Assembly: GCA_964017155.1 (NCBI GenBank)
Contig: OZ024854.1
Span: 47,773,923-47,837,922 of the forward strand
From: Oasisia sp. SBJ-2009
Taxonomy: Eukaryota > Annelida > Polychaeta > Sabellida > Siboglinidae
Direction: 5' to 3'
DNA: 64,000 nucleotides
Notes under the pieces: generated by a model
Seen by the model: only the letters and a program-made list of their open reading frames with translations
Told to the model about the DNA's origin: nothing
The model's database searches: none
Position numbers and translations under genes: made by a program
Part shown: piece by piece, positions 24,200 to 43,431 of the stretch
Numbering within the stretch: position 1 is the stretch's first letter
Layout: the number at the start of each line of letters is the position of its first letter

Positions 24200-24790
24200 T
24201 GAAGAGGGGCCATGGCCCACCGCAATCACTGAACATTTGGGGGGTAGACTTTGGATCCAACACTGCTTGTCTGCTTCATAGAGTGACAATATGCAGAGCT
24301 TACAGGACTTCCCAATCCCACCTTTTGGCAAAGAAATTTGTCATCACTAAAATGAGATCAAATTTCACAAAGTGCATAAATGTAGGCGATATAAATATCG
24401 ACCAGGGCGACCAGGCTGCAATCCGAGGGGTGACAGGGCAAGCAAAAATTAATGATCTTTAATGTGCTTGATGGCTAATGCCTATTAATATATCAACACA
24501 AGGGTGCAAAATGACAGAGCCCGGCGTGATGACAATTTACTGGACTAAGATCAAGTTGCGGGCCAACCAAGCAATTTATCTAGTGATTTTCCACTAGGTA
24601 ATGGGAAGTTTATATCTTATTATTAATTTTACTACTAGATCGATGTACAGTTTTGAAGAGAGGGGACTGATCAGTCTCGCTATATATGCCTATAAATTTG
24701 TTTTATGAACTGAAAAAGTATGAGGAAATTTTCTATGCTGACCCCCTCAAGCCGTGGGGTGGTCAGCGTCCCCCTCGTCCCCCACTGATC
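24200..24790 (+). mobile_element. Unclassified dispersed repeat, copy A
   Basis: Shares ordered landmarks with 24.80-25.49 kb and 35.9-36.2 kb: a cttcatagagtgacaatatg-like block, acttcccaatccc, ttttggcaaagaaatttgtc, gtaggcgata, aggggtgacagggca, and gatggctaatgcctattaat followed by atcaacacaagg. No ORF is conserved between copies, so the family is non-autonomous or a decayed UTR fragment. Confidence 0.65.
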
Positions 24791-24799
24791 GACGCCCAT

Positions 24800-25498
24800 G
24801 CTGTGCCTGTGTTGAACTTCCCAATCCAACATTTTGGCAAAGAAATTTGTCGTCACTGAAATGGGAATAAGTTACACAAAGTGCAAGAATCCGCCACTTC
24901 TGCCGTAGGCGATAAGCATCAAGCAGGCGAGGGGTGAAAGTGCAACACAAATTTCATCATTTAAAATGTATTTGATGGCTAGAGCCTATTAATAATATCA
25001 ACACAAGGTTGATAGAACCCGGCAGCGGCTTACATTTTTCCGGTAGTTATAAACCTTCCGATTGGCCTTTCTGCGTATGCGCGACAAATTAAAAATCATC
25101 AGTGTGCAGCTAAATAACAAAGCATTTTTGGTATAAATGCCACGGGCTGTTTGATAACTCTCCTGTGATGACTACTTTGAAGAGTTGTCTAATATTTCGT
25201 TCAATACATTAAAATATTACGTTTGTTTAAATAAGTACCACGGATTATGGCGCACTAACAGCAAAACATGCCTCAAAATAAAATATGTTTGTTTCGTGTT
25301 CATTTGCGATAAATAACTTTGCTGAACTTCATATCGCGAGTTTATTATCTAGCTAGTCCTATGTAGCAGCTTTTAAGAGAGAGGAGTGTTGAGTCAGGCT
25401 ATATGCCTCGTTCATTTTTCTTAACTGAAAAGTGGGGGGGGGGACAATTCCTATGCTGTCCCCCCACCCTGAAAAGTGGGGGGGGGACGCGTCCCCCC
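24800..25498 (+). mobile_element. Unclassified dispersed repeat, copy B, adjacent to copy A
   Basis: Repeats the landmarks of copy A in the same order and strand. Both end with a block reading aactgaaaa, ctatgctg and a C-rich run (24705-24785 and 25420-25498). The two copies sit head to tail, consistent with a tandem duplication or nested insertion. A long trinucleotide array begins directly at the end of copy B. Confidence 0.6.
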
Positions 25499-30296
<4,798 letters not shown>

Positions 30297-31085
30297 AACA
30301 AGATTTAACAAGATTTAACAATATTGCCACCTAGAGAATCAACTCTAGATGGCAGGTGGACAAGGAAGCCCTTTGGCTTATCGAGAGTCCAACCTATCTA
30401 ACTAAATGTACCCAGCCCTTCTTAGGTACATGTCAATTTTATTTTTAAACATATTAACACTACTAGCACCTACACAATCAGCCGATAATCTGTTCCATTC
30501 ATTTACTGTTCTTTGTGAAAATGAAAATTTTCTAATATCTAGTCTACACTGCTTCTTTGCTAATGTAATTCCATGTCCTCTAGTCCTTCTCTCTTCCTTA
30601 ACAGAGAAAAAAATATTTCTGTCAATATTTTCATACCCATTCAATATTTTAAAAACTTCTATCTGATCTCCTCTCAATCTCCGGGTTTCTAGTGTTGTTA
30701 ATCCACATTCTTTTAGACGCATTTCATAACTAATATTCCTGAGTTTTTGTATCATTTTGGTTGCTCTTCTTTGTACTCTTTCTAGTATATCAATATCCTT
30801 CTTGCGATATGGCCTCCATGCCTGTATGCAATATTCTAAATGATGCCTAACTATTGTTTTGTACAGCGGTATTATTAGTTATTTTTCCTTGTACACTATA
30901 TTTCGCCTAATTAATCCAAGAATTTGGTTTCCCTTTGCTGCTGCAATTGCACACTGTTCTGATACCTTCATATCAGCACTAATAGTTAACCCTAAGTCCT
31001 TTTCCTTTACGGTAGTATTTAGTATAGTATCACCCATTGTATATTGTGCATCTTCATTTCCATGGGCGTAAACATCAACTGGTCT
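30297..31085 (-). pseudogene. 5'-truncated LINE, ORF2 C-terminus (CR1/L2/Jockey-like)
   Basis: The minus frame from about 31085 to 30402 encodes the RT thumb and C-terminal region of a non-LTR retrotransposon. Landmarks in order are KEKDLGLTIS, GLIRRNIVYK, HLEYCIQAWRPY, RRATKMIQKLRN, RLKECGLTTLETRRLRGD, the IEVFKILNG segment, RKFSFSQR and VNEWNRL. One in-frame TAA at 30881-30879 interrupts an otherwise continuous frame. The 3' end carries a short direct repeat (aacaagattt, twice) near 30298-30317, like the short-repeat tails of CR1-type elements. The RT catalytic core is absent, consistent with 5' truncation at insertion. It is not functional. Confidence 0.85.
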
Positions 31086-31382
31086 ACTGAGTGTTGTTGT
31101 ATGGATGTGAAACGTGGACACTTAACAACAGCGACGCAACATTTGAGAAATCCGACGGCCAGTAGTAACAGCAAACATCGACAGTGACAATGTAACAGCA
31201 GAAATGAACATCATTACAGAAGACGGTGGAACAAGGCGGCTGCTGCTTTCGAGACGCGTATATTAATGTCAGCATCTATTGACACATAGCTTGTGATTGT
31301 GGGGCCGAGACATGTGGTGTGATCAACGGCATCAAATGTCACGTGGCCAGTAATAACTATAAATATAATAATAATAATAACT

Positions 31383-31904
<522 letters not shown>

Positions 31905-32085
31905 GCGGAAGATCTTTCTTGCTGACCCGCTGTGTACAAGTGCCTATCAAATGCATGTAACCCTAACACTAGCATAAACCCTAACCCTAACCCTAAACCT
32001 AATCCTTATTCCACATAATTTAATAAGAGCAACCAAAAGTGGGCACTTGTACACAGCTGGTTAGCAAGGACGGTCTTCCGTTGTC
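31905..32085 (+). mobile_element. Foldback/MITE-like element with internal telomere-like repeats, copy 1
   Basis: Long terminal inverted repeats: ctgtgtacaagtgcc on the left (31930-31944) pairs with gggcacttgtacacag on the right (32041-32056). The pairing extends outward through ttgctgacc against ggttagcaa and through ggaaga against tcttcc. The interior holds aaccctaaccctaaccctaaa, the animal telomere motif on its C-strand. No ORF. Internal telomere-motif runs inside a transposon-like unit are unusual. Confidence 0.6.
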
Positions 32086-32129
32086 CGCACGGTGGCACCA
32101 CTAGTAAAGCACTGGCGGCTACTTCGACT

Positions 32130-32310
32130 GACCACTCATGTACAAATGCCCATTTTTGGTTGCTCTTATGTGGAATAAGGTTTAAGATTAGGGCTAAGGT
32201 TACTGTTAGTGTTAGGGTTAGGTTGAAGGTACTTTTGACAAGAATGACATTAGGTGTTTTACATGCATTTGTACGTGAGTTGTTAGCAAGAAGCTATTTC
32301 CATGACATCT
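32130..32310 (-). mobile_element. Same foldback element, copy 2, opposite orientation
   Basis: Carries the same landmarks reversed: tgtacaaatgccca, ttttggttgctcttatgtggaa, gtgttagggttagg, acatgcatttgtac, ttgttagcaag. With copy 1 it forms a larger inverted pair around 32086-32129. The telomere-like block is more decayed here. Confidence 0.6.
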
Positions 32311-32463
32311 TGACCCATAACATTCGTCTACATGTTGACAGTCAGTCCACATTTATTGCATGGGGAGAGTCTGTCTGTTATTTTCTGAAAGCCTTCCACT
32401 ATGTGAGTAGCTTTGTTTATCCATGTAATTGCCCTTACATGGATACATAAAGCTCTATTCAAT

Positions 32464-33004
32464 TGCGTTGCGTTGCGTTGCGTTGCGTTGCGTTGCGTTG
32501 CGTTGCGTTGCGTTGCGTTGCGTTGCGTTGCGTTGCGTTGCGTTGCGTTGCGTTGCGTTGCGTTGCGTTGCGTTGCGTTGCGTTGCGTTGCGTTGCGTTG
32601 CGTTGCGTTGCGTTGCGTTGCGTTGCGTTGCGTTGCGTTGCGTTGCGTTGCGTTGCGTTGCGTTGCGTTGCGTTGCGTTGCGATGCGTTGCGTTGCGTTG
32701 CGTTGCGTTGCGTTGCGATGCGTTGCGATGCGATGCGATGCGTTGCGTTGCGATGCGATGCGATGCGTTGCGATGCGTTGCGATGCGATGCGATGCGATG
32801 CGTTGCGATGCGTTGCGTTGCGTTGCGTTGCGTTGCGATGCGTTGCGATGCGTTGCGTTGCGTTGCGTTGCGTTGCGTTGCGTTGCGTTGCGTTGCGATG
32901 CGTTGCGTTGCGTTGCGATGCGATGCGTTGCGTTGCGTTGCGATGCGTTGCGTTGCGTTGCGATGCGTTGCGTTGCGTTGCGTTGCGTTGCGTTGCGTTG
33001 CGTT
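32464..33004. repeat. (GCGTT)n pentanucleotide array with GCGAT variants
   Basis: About 108 units. The left 215 bp are pure GCGTT. From about 32680 GCGAT units intersperse in runs, then the array returns to pure GCGTT at the right. It produces open frames on both strands that are not genes. Confidence 0.97.
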
Positions 33005-34905
33005 GTATCACCATCAAGAGTATGTCTCGCACGAGGACTTGGCACATCTTTGTTTTAATAATAATAACTATAATAATCCAGAGCATATTATGGACTAGAC
33101 GCCATGGTGCAATGTTGTCTGCACTATTGCGCCACTACTACAGCAATGGTGGCTACGGCGACTAGCCTTGCGACGATGTGTTACACAGATAGCTACTGTA
33201 CTACTGACAGGGTGAAAGCTATATTTTTCGGTAAGCAAATATACATCGCATCACCAGTAGGCCTACATATCTGATACCTCACAACAGTCAACGCGACGAT
33301 GCAGCAGACCCTACTGTCAATAGGGCGTGCAAGTCTCGCGCGCGAAAACGAGGCTGGGGACAATTGGGGGCAGGAAGTCCATATTCTCCATGTTAAAATA
33401 TAGGACTTCGTTTTGTTTTTGGTTGTAATAATCGAACTGTTCCAGTCTAACAATTTCAGTTATACTGTCCGGAGGATTATTACAAGCAGAAGCAGTGGAA
33501 CACTTTACCGGTGACAATGCTCACGGAAATCATGAATTGTAATCGATTGTTATGGTGGTTGCCATGGCATCGCCGGCTTGTACTTGTGTTTGGCGATCTT
33601 GACTACTAATGAAAAGTGCAATTTTTCGCGCAGTACAACCTGTTTGGGGCAAACGTATACATGTGTTATGATTATGTGCATTTAGACAACTTGTCAGGTA
33701 TAAGTGCTTATCGAAACCACAACGTACAGCAATGTAAAATGCAAATCCCGCAAAAGGCACACACGGCATAACATTGTAGGGAATATCTATTATATGCACT
33801 ACTCAAATCGCTATATATGTCTATGATAGTGGGGTAAACTCAATATTAAATCGGGCATTTAAGATAAGAAAGGTATAACACAAGATATTTATGACCTGAT
33901 TTAACTAGTATTCATCAGACGGAGTTACAACTGTCATCCATCGAATATTATTCTTAATGTCTAGTCCCCAATCAGCTCCAGTCGCGCGGAATCTCGCCAT
34001 GTATCGTGACCCAGCCGTCACGTGGCAACTCAACCGCAGCAGTAACAGCGAGATTCGCCATAGCCTCGATTACCCGGGTCCGTGAGGTGGCAGCACCTTT
34101 CAGCCCCTCAAGGGCATAGCGCACTGTTGATTTTCCCATTGGCGGCCATGTTAGCACTTTGTCAGATTACAAGGAAGCTGGACCTAACAATTTTATTTTA
34201 TTTAAACACAGTCACTGCCGTCATGTCACTGGTATGCTGATAAAATTTCGTCAAAAACGTATCTCAGGCTCTCTTAAAATGCATGCATGTGCAGATTGTG
34301 CACTGCCCCTCAATATTTACCAAACTGAGCACGCTTTTTTGCATCCGCAGGGTCATGTAAGAAAAAATAGCTAAAAATCACTACGCCAACTACACTCTGC
34401 CTAACATGCGTCATTGCACTGTAGATACATCATAGCACAGAACCTGCAAGTATGCCTCTCCTACTCTACTCATTTCACATAAAGAGAGTTTTTCTAAATC
34501 TTAAATGACACAATTATTAAGGTACTACTGTGCTCTGACCCCTCAAGTCTACCTGGGGAATTAATGAGCTGCCGTTGTAACCACCACAGCGGCCTTACCC
34601 CAGATTAGGGTAGATACGCTGATTGTCACTCAGACCAACTATGAAATAAAAATAACAATAACGATAATATTTTTACATGCTAATGATATCCTATGAAAAG
34701 TATTCAACAATGAACTTATATTGACACAAAACCCCCAAAAAGCAGTTGTTTATAAAAGAGGAATTACGGCAGGATTAACAAGTATCCGCGAGGTGGCAGG
34801 ATTGTTTAGCCCCACACGGATAATATTCAAAAGCCGGCAAAGTACTAGAAGACTGTCTTCTCGGGGTAGTTACGCGGGCGACCGACAGTCGGTTAAGCGT
34901 GGCTA
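33005..34905. other. Non-coding stretch
   Basis: No gene recognised. 34135-34190 is a weak third copy of the dispersed repeat seen at 14.06 and 42.5 kb. A short minus-strand open frame (33972-34157) looks protein-like but has no identifiable domain and may be a repeat remnant. Confidence 0.4.
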
Positions 34906-34914
34906 GATTCGTCA

Positions 34915-35203
34915 CAGTGGCGTAGCCATGATTTTGCATTGGAGGGGGAGGAAAGTCGAAGGGATGAATGGAGAATATCATGTAAACGTAAAGGAAATGC
35001 GTTCAGCTCGTGTGTTGTCCAGGCATATATCAATGCACTAGAGACGATGGCACTAACAGAGAAACATCAGGAAATTGTCCAGGTTCGCGAAAAACAACAA
35101 CCTGGTAAGAATAATCGTAATCGTGGGAGTTAAGAGAGCTGATAAGGGAAACACTGATGACGCCCTGCCCCCCCCCCCCCCCCCCCCCCGGCTACGCCCC
35201 ACC
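34915..35203. mobile_element. hAT-like MITE with target-site duplication
   Basis: The left end cagtggcgtagcc and the right end ggctacgccccac form terminal inverted repeats with one extra base on the right. The flanks are gattcgtca (34906-34914) and gattcgcca (35204-35212), an 8-9-bp target duplication with one change, as expected for hAT-superfamily insertions. The 289-bp element encodes no transposase, so it is non-autonomous. A run of 22 C at 35168-35189 lies just inside the right end. Confidence 0.7.
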
Positions 35204-35443
35204 GATTCGCCACAGCGATGTCTTCTCTCAGAGATGACTAACGCGCATAGATATACTCTGTGCTAACGCGCTATTCACGAGCTGGTCCGGGTCACGAGCA
35301 CGTGTGAATAGAGGGGCGGTGTAACTGGTGTAGAAACGATTAGTAGCACTGCAAGACATACCGCGCTGACTACTTGGTGCGAACTGTGTACTCTTCGTCG
35401 ATGAACTTCAATGATGACACAACTCACACATAGCGGTGATATC

Positions 35444-35504
35444 ATGACACGGATCATACTACCAGTGTTGCTGGTTGGCTTCGCGTCGGAACGAGTCAGT
35501 TCAG
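35444..35504 (+). CDS. Signal-peptide exon A
   Basis: ATG at 35444 opens 20 codons ending in phase 1 at a consensus donor (tcag|gtgagt). The peptide has a short basic start, a hydrophobic core (IILPVLLVGFA) and a small-residue end, as in a signal peptide. Its phase matches the lectin exon at 42333. It lies about 6.8 kb upstream of that exon, so its assignment to this gene is inferred from phase, strand and similarity of role with exon B at 43137. Confidence 0.5.
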
Positions 35505-35512
35505 GTGAGTTG

Positions 35513-35904
35513 CTTTATTTATAGTTACGCAAACGCAAGACGTCGTTGTGGTCAGTGAAGCGTATCGGACGTGTCCCTGTTTTCTCCATGCTGTGAGCTG
35601 TGCGGCATGCATTTCGCATCGGTTATAAACGCCACAGTCATCGTCTTAGGTCTGGGCCTGAGAGTGGTACTATTGTCGCACGTCTGCGGTCAGACTGCAC
35701 ACAAATGAGCGAATATCCGAACTTTTCCCCACATATTCCGTTACACCTGGATAATAAAACAAGCAATATAGCCTATGAGAAAGTGAGACTTCAAACACTC
35801 ACTGATTTGTCGACAAACCGTTATCCGTCAAATGACTGTAATAAAATTTGAATTTAACGCTCTCCCTCACATTCTCGGAAAATTAGAAATGTATGAAACT
35901 GACG
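35513..35904. other. Intronic or intergenic stretch
   Basis: Nothing recognised. Confidence 0.4.
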
Positions 35905-36190
35905 ACAAATAGCTGGCTGCCTGGTTCATAAAGTGACAACATACAGAGGGTATGGTTGCGCGTGTAAGACTTCCCTTCACAGTCCTATCATTTGGCAAAG
36001 AAATATGTCATCATTAAAATTAAGTTACAGAAAAAAGGAAGAATTCTTTACGTCTGTCGTAGGCGATAAGCACTCAGATAACTACAGCCCAAGAGGTGAC
36101 AGGGCAACAGAAAAATCATTCTCAACACACGTGATGGCTAAAGGCTATTATTAATATGTCAACACAAGGATGGAATATAAGTTTCCCTAT
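35905..36190 (+). mobile_element. Unclassified dispersed repeat, copy C
   Basis: Matches the copies at 24.2 and 24.8 kb: ggttcataaagtgacaacat, atttggcaaagaaatatgtc, cgtaggcgataagca, aggtgacagggca, gatggcta and tcaacacaagg, in the same order. It supports a dispersed family rather than a local duplication only. Confidence 0.6.
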
Positions 36191-36728
36191 TAGTACACTA
36201 AGGCCAAATTGCACATTGTAACCAAAACAATTTCGTATCATGAATTCAGTTTCCGCATTAGTTTTATTTATCTTTTGTATTAACTTATTTATACATTCAT
36301 GTATACGTGTTTATTATTCCTACATACATTAGTTCAACTAAATGACTTCGTCTTATTTTGTCGTATTATTATTTATAGATTATGTTATTATCTCTGTATA
36401 TTTACTGAATTAATTTATACATTTGTATTGTCGTAATATTCATTTATATTTTATATATACTTCTATGAATGAATTGTAATGCATTTTATATTACCACATA
36501 TTTATATACTAAAATGTTCACATTGCCTAGACAGATAGCTACATGTTGCAAAATAAAATACTTAACACGTATTGCATTATATATGGCCAGATCCCAAAGC
36601 AGTTGCTTTGTGCTTAGTAACAATCTAGGTAAATACCTTATTGCTATGTTTGCTATTAATACAAAAAGGTTTTGTGACGTGATGATCACCACCACACCAT
36701 TCATTGTACCCTATTGTATGTGTGGTGT

Positions 36729-36729
<1 letters not shown>
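36191..36729. other. AT-rich non-coding stretch
   Basis: Nothing recognised. Confidence 0.4.
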
Positions 36730-36761
<32 letters not shown>

Positions 36762-36855
36762 TGTGCGTGTGCGTGTGCGTGTGCGTGTGCGTGTGCGTGT
36801 GCGTGAGCGTGAGCGAGAGCGTGAGCGTGTGCGTGTGCGTGTGCGTGTGCGTATG
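36730..36855. repeat. (GC)n-(GT)n-(GTGTGC)n microsatellite
   Basis: The same GT-to-GTGTGC transition as at 5.03 kb, with GTGAGC variants in the middle. Confidence 0.95.
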
Positions 36856-37013
36856 CATATGTGTTAGTGTTAGTGGATGTGAACAACCGTGTAATGGAAC
36901 ACTGTCGAGGCTTTGGAAATAATTCAGCAAGGCATACATCTGGTGTCTAGCCCATGTGTTCATTTGTGTGCGTGCGTGCGAGTGTGAGAGCGTGTGTGTG
37001 AGAGAACACCCGT

Positions 37014-37014
<1 letters not shown>

Positions 37015-37106
<92 letters not shown>
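37015..37106. repeat. (AT)n microsatellite
   Basis: About 92 bp of pure AT. Confidence 0.95.
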
Positions 37107-37108
<2 letters not shown>

Positions 37109-37528
37109 CACGTCATCGTTACATTATAAGGCGCTCACTAAGCCTTGCCAGTATATATTGTGTGAAAGAATAACGACCGAGTTCAAGCTCATCAGACCCA
37201 GGCCAGTTGAGTGAACAAAGTATTCACATACTGGTGTATCTTTTAAACATATCTTTAAATATACTTTTAACATCAAACCGGACAATATTTGAAGTGACTG
37301 TAAATATACCACCATATATTGCACAGTGGGTCATGATTTCGCAATCCAGTTATTTCGCAATCCAGTTATTTCGCAATAGTACGTGAGGCGAGTGACGTAT
37401 GTGGACATATGACACGCTTGGTTGAACACTGGTGCGTCTTGCAGATCGTAACGCATCAGTGATGCAGGGGGTTAGAGACGTCTGTTGACATCAACTCTAT
37501 CGCACCAGGCGTCACGCTTCACAGTTAG

Positions 37529-37956
37529 GTGAAAGAAGAGACAACCGAAAGACTGAATGAACATGGCGAGTCATCCACCGACAAGAGGTTTTCCCTTCAA
37601 GACCTCACAAACGACGACAAACCTCACGAACTATTCATCAGTGAAATACAACGCATCTTTCAATACGGAATGAAGGACATTTTAGAGACAATAAATGAGC
37701 TAGACATGGACGTGCTGAGTAGCATCCATAACAATCTTGCTGATATGGCTAAAACCACTTTCCCCAAATTTAAAGATCGCCGGGCTGTTCAGAGGACAGT
37801 GGCTCATACAGCGGCTAAAGACATCTGGTTCCTTGGATTCAGTATAGCCAATCGATCTCCATCAAAAGAATTAGAAAAAATCTTTAAAGACAGCATTTTT
37901 GAAACAGATGTGACTACCAAACATGCTGACCAACCACATCATGTAATGGCACACAT
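37529..37956 (+). CDS. Orphan open exon of unknown function
   Basis: A 428-bp open segment (142 codons plus two bases) is bounded on the left by an acceptor-like cacagttag and on the right by a donor-like cat|gtaagt. The peptide has normal complexity and is mildly acidic. It shows predicted helices (ISEIQRIFQYGMKDILETIN) and a Trp-containing segment (AKDIWFLGFSIANRSPSKEL). I do not recognise the family. The following 500 bp (to about 38480) remain partly open in protein-like fashion with scattered stops, so this may be the best-preserved piece of a decayed larger ORF, possibly of a mobile element. It lies between signal-peptide exon A and the lectin exons but shows no lectin or Ig features. 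Confidence 0.4.
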
Positions 37957-40887
<2,931 letters not shown>

Positions 40888-41381
40888 TACTACATCATTA
40901 TATTATACTATACTATATTATATTATACTATACTATACTATACTATACTATACTATACTATACTATACTATACTATACTATACTATACTATACTATACTA
41001 TACTATACTATACTATACTATACTATACTATACTATACTATACTATACTATACTATACTATACTATACTATACTATACTATACTATACTATACTATACTA
41101 TACTATACTATACTATACTATACTATACTATACTATACTATACTATACTATACTATACTATACTATACTATACTATACTATACTATACTATACTATACTA
41201 TACTATACTATACTATACTATACTATACTATACTATACTATACTATACTATACTATACTATACTATACTATACTATACTATACTATACTATACTATACTA
41301 TACTATACTATACTATACTATACTATACTATACTATATTATATTATATTATATTATATTATATTATATTATATTATATTAT

Positions 41382-41418
<37 letters not shown>

Positions 41419-41767
41419 TATTATATTATATATTATATTATACTATACTATACTATACTATACTATACTATACTATACTATACTATACTATACTATACTA
41501 TACTATACTATACTATACTATACTATACTATACTATACTATACTATACTATACTATACTATACTATACTATACTATACTATACTATACTATACTATACTA
41601 TACTATACTATACTATACTATACTATACTATACTATACTATACTATACTATACTATACTATACTATACTATACTATACTATACTATACTATACTATACTA
41701 TACTATACTATACTATACTATACTATACTATACTATATTATATTATATTATATTATATTATATTATG

Positions 41768-41810
<43 letters not shown>
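40888..41810. repeat. (ACTAT)n / (ATTAT)n / (AT)n array, two large blocks
   Basis: Two long ACTAT pentanucleotide blocks (about 400 and 290 bp). Each ends in ATTAT units and then an AT tract. The shared block order suggests duplication of the whole compound array. A 356-codon open frame across it is a by-product. Confidence 0.97.
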
Positions 41811-41813
<3 letters not shown>

Positions 41814-42026
41814 CAGCCTTTACTCTAACTTGTTCAAGTCACCTTTAAAATGTGCATTTTTTTTATTTATTTATTTATTTATAAGTTCACAATACGACAT
41901 ATTATCTCACCTCGCCCATGCTGTGGCAGATGTTGAACCTTGACGTTGATGGTGTTTCCAGATTGTCCCTACCCTAAATAAAATGCACATTTTAAAGGTG
42001 ACTTGAACAAGTTAGAGTAAAGGCTG

Positions 42027-42110
<84 letters not shown>

Positions 42111-42129
42111 CAAGTTAGAGTAAAGGCTG

Positions 42130-42193
<64 letters not shown>

Positions 42194-42332
42194 CAGCCTT
42201 TACTCTAACTTGTTCAAGTCACCTTTAAAATGTGCATTTTATTTATTTATTTATTTATTTATTTATAAGTTCACAATACGACATATTATCTCACCTCGCC
42301 CATGCGAGCCTTGACGTTGATGGTGTTTCCAG
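41811..42332. repeat. Foldback built from the contactin intron-exon border
   Basis: 41811-41974 is a forward copy of the intron end that continues 13 bases into the lectin exon (attgtccctaccc). 41975-42029 is an inverted copy (aaaatgcacattttaaagg to ggctgtaa). After an AT tract, 42111-42132 is a second short inverted piece, followed by another AT tract. 42191-42332 is a second forward copy leading into the complete exon at 42333. The forward segment also occurs at 43621-43723 before the second lectin exon. Confidence 0.85.
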
Positions 42333-42430
42333 ATTGTCCCTACCCGTGGCTGCAGTTTGACAGTCAGTGTCACAAGTCCCAGCTCTATCCGACGGCCTCA
42401 GACATAAAGAATGCAGCTAAGCAGTGCCAA
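42333..42430 (+). CDS. C-type lectin exon 1, version A
   Basis: 98 bp entered after tttccag, leaving before gtaagt, phase 1 to phase 0. It encodes the CTLD start DCPYPWLQFDSQC and ends NAAKQCQ, the typical first disulphide and WxxF-like opening of contactin lectin domains. It is two codons longer than version B and differs at several positions (CHKSQLYP versus CYKFQLYP). It is compatible in phase with signal exon A and with the next lectin exon at 46417. Confidence 0.75.
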
Positions 42431-42464
42431 GTAAGTGGTCACCTGCACAAATGGCGTTGGGTCA

Positions 42465-42570
42465 TGACACTGTTTGACTTCCTGTTTGGTTTAGAATTTT
42501 CCTGCATCTGGTTTTCTTATAATCCTACAAAACGCTAACATGGTGGCCAATAGGAATATCAACCGTGTAG
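42465..42570 (-). mobile_element. Dispersed repeat copy, uninterrupted
   Basis: The reverse complement matches 14060-14128 plus 14437-14470 without the 308-bp insertion. It lies in the intron just after lectin exon A and is absent after lectin exon B, so it inserted after the exon duplication or was lost from B. Confidence 0.65.
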
Positions 42571-43136
42571 TATTATATACCTGCTGACCCCAATTAGTTC
42601 CTAGCAACAGACACATTGAGTTGGCGAGGCGTGACGGAGGATGGATTTTTTTAAAAGTATTCAAAGAGGTAGAAACCATACGTCAATCAGGATATATGTG
42701 ATGCTGATATACATATAGGGCACTTCTGTTTGGGGATATACTTACAGCCAAGACAAATGTAGATAAATGGAGTGAAGCTAGTCATCGTGTTTCAAATTTC
42801 AATTCAATTCTGCTTTGTGTGAGTTTTTTTAATATTGTGCTAATTGGGGAAAACAGACACAATTGCATTCCGTGGTACTCAGCTATGGTGGATGTGTTCT
42901 GACATTTTCATTGTCTACTGAAGTTGTGAAGTTTGTGCTTTTGTGGACATATATAACACTTACACATTTATCAACATAAGGATAATTTATTTGAATTTTT
43001 AAACATTGGAAACTATTAAAAATCACTTGCCCTTTTAGTTTTCAACTATTCTAGCTATCACAACTACATACTGGTTTCAGTTGAAAGAAAGGTGATACAT
43101 TGTGTAGTTGTTATGTTACAGCGTGGTGGAGTCAGT

Positions 43137-43212
43137 ATGGGCTTCAGAGAGACGGCAGCGCTGGTTCTCCTGCACTTGAGTGTCGTCACCAGTCAGAGCG
43201 GAGGCATCTATG
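43137..43212 (+). CDS. Signal-peptide exon B
   Basis: The ATG at 43137 opens 25 codons with a hydrophobic core (AALVLLHLSVVTSQS) ending in phase 1 at a consensus donor (tatg|gtgagt). The phase fits lectin exon B at 43724 (G plus AT gives Asp). A possible acceptor (ttacag) lies 15 bases before the ATG, so the 5' UTR may begin in an earlier exon. This is probably the N-terminus of the mature contactin-like transcript B. Confidence 0.7.
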
Positions 43213-43362
43213 GTGAGTGACACTTTGTGGGGGTGCGCAAGACAGTGTCACAGTGTCAGTGTCACAGTGCAGATGTATATTATGAACAACTGTGTACATG
43301 TATATGTGAACTGTATGTACAAATAAATTTGCTGGCATATAACAGTTAAATTGTATGTAAAG

Positions 43363-43364
<2 letters not shown>

Positions 43365-43428
<64 letters not shown>
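43365..43428. repeat. (AT)n microsatellite
   Basis: About 64 bp of AT inside the first intron of form B. Confidence 0.9.

Positions 43429-43431
<3 letters not shown>

Noticed and set aside
31975..31995. True telomere end
   Set aside because: Only three to four units, enclosed by inverted repeats and flanked by ordinary sequence on both sides.
32413..33165. ORFs of about 250 codons on both strands
   Set aside because: Pentanucleotide array GCGTT/GCGAT; peptide is purely periodic.
34738..34860. Possible inverted copy of the 34.0-34.1-kb protein-like segment
   Set aside because: Only about 30 bases (around gaggtggcag and agcccc) look alike; too weak to claim a repeat.
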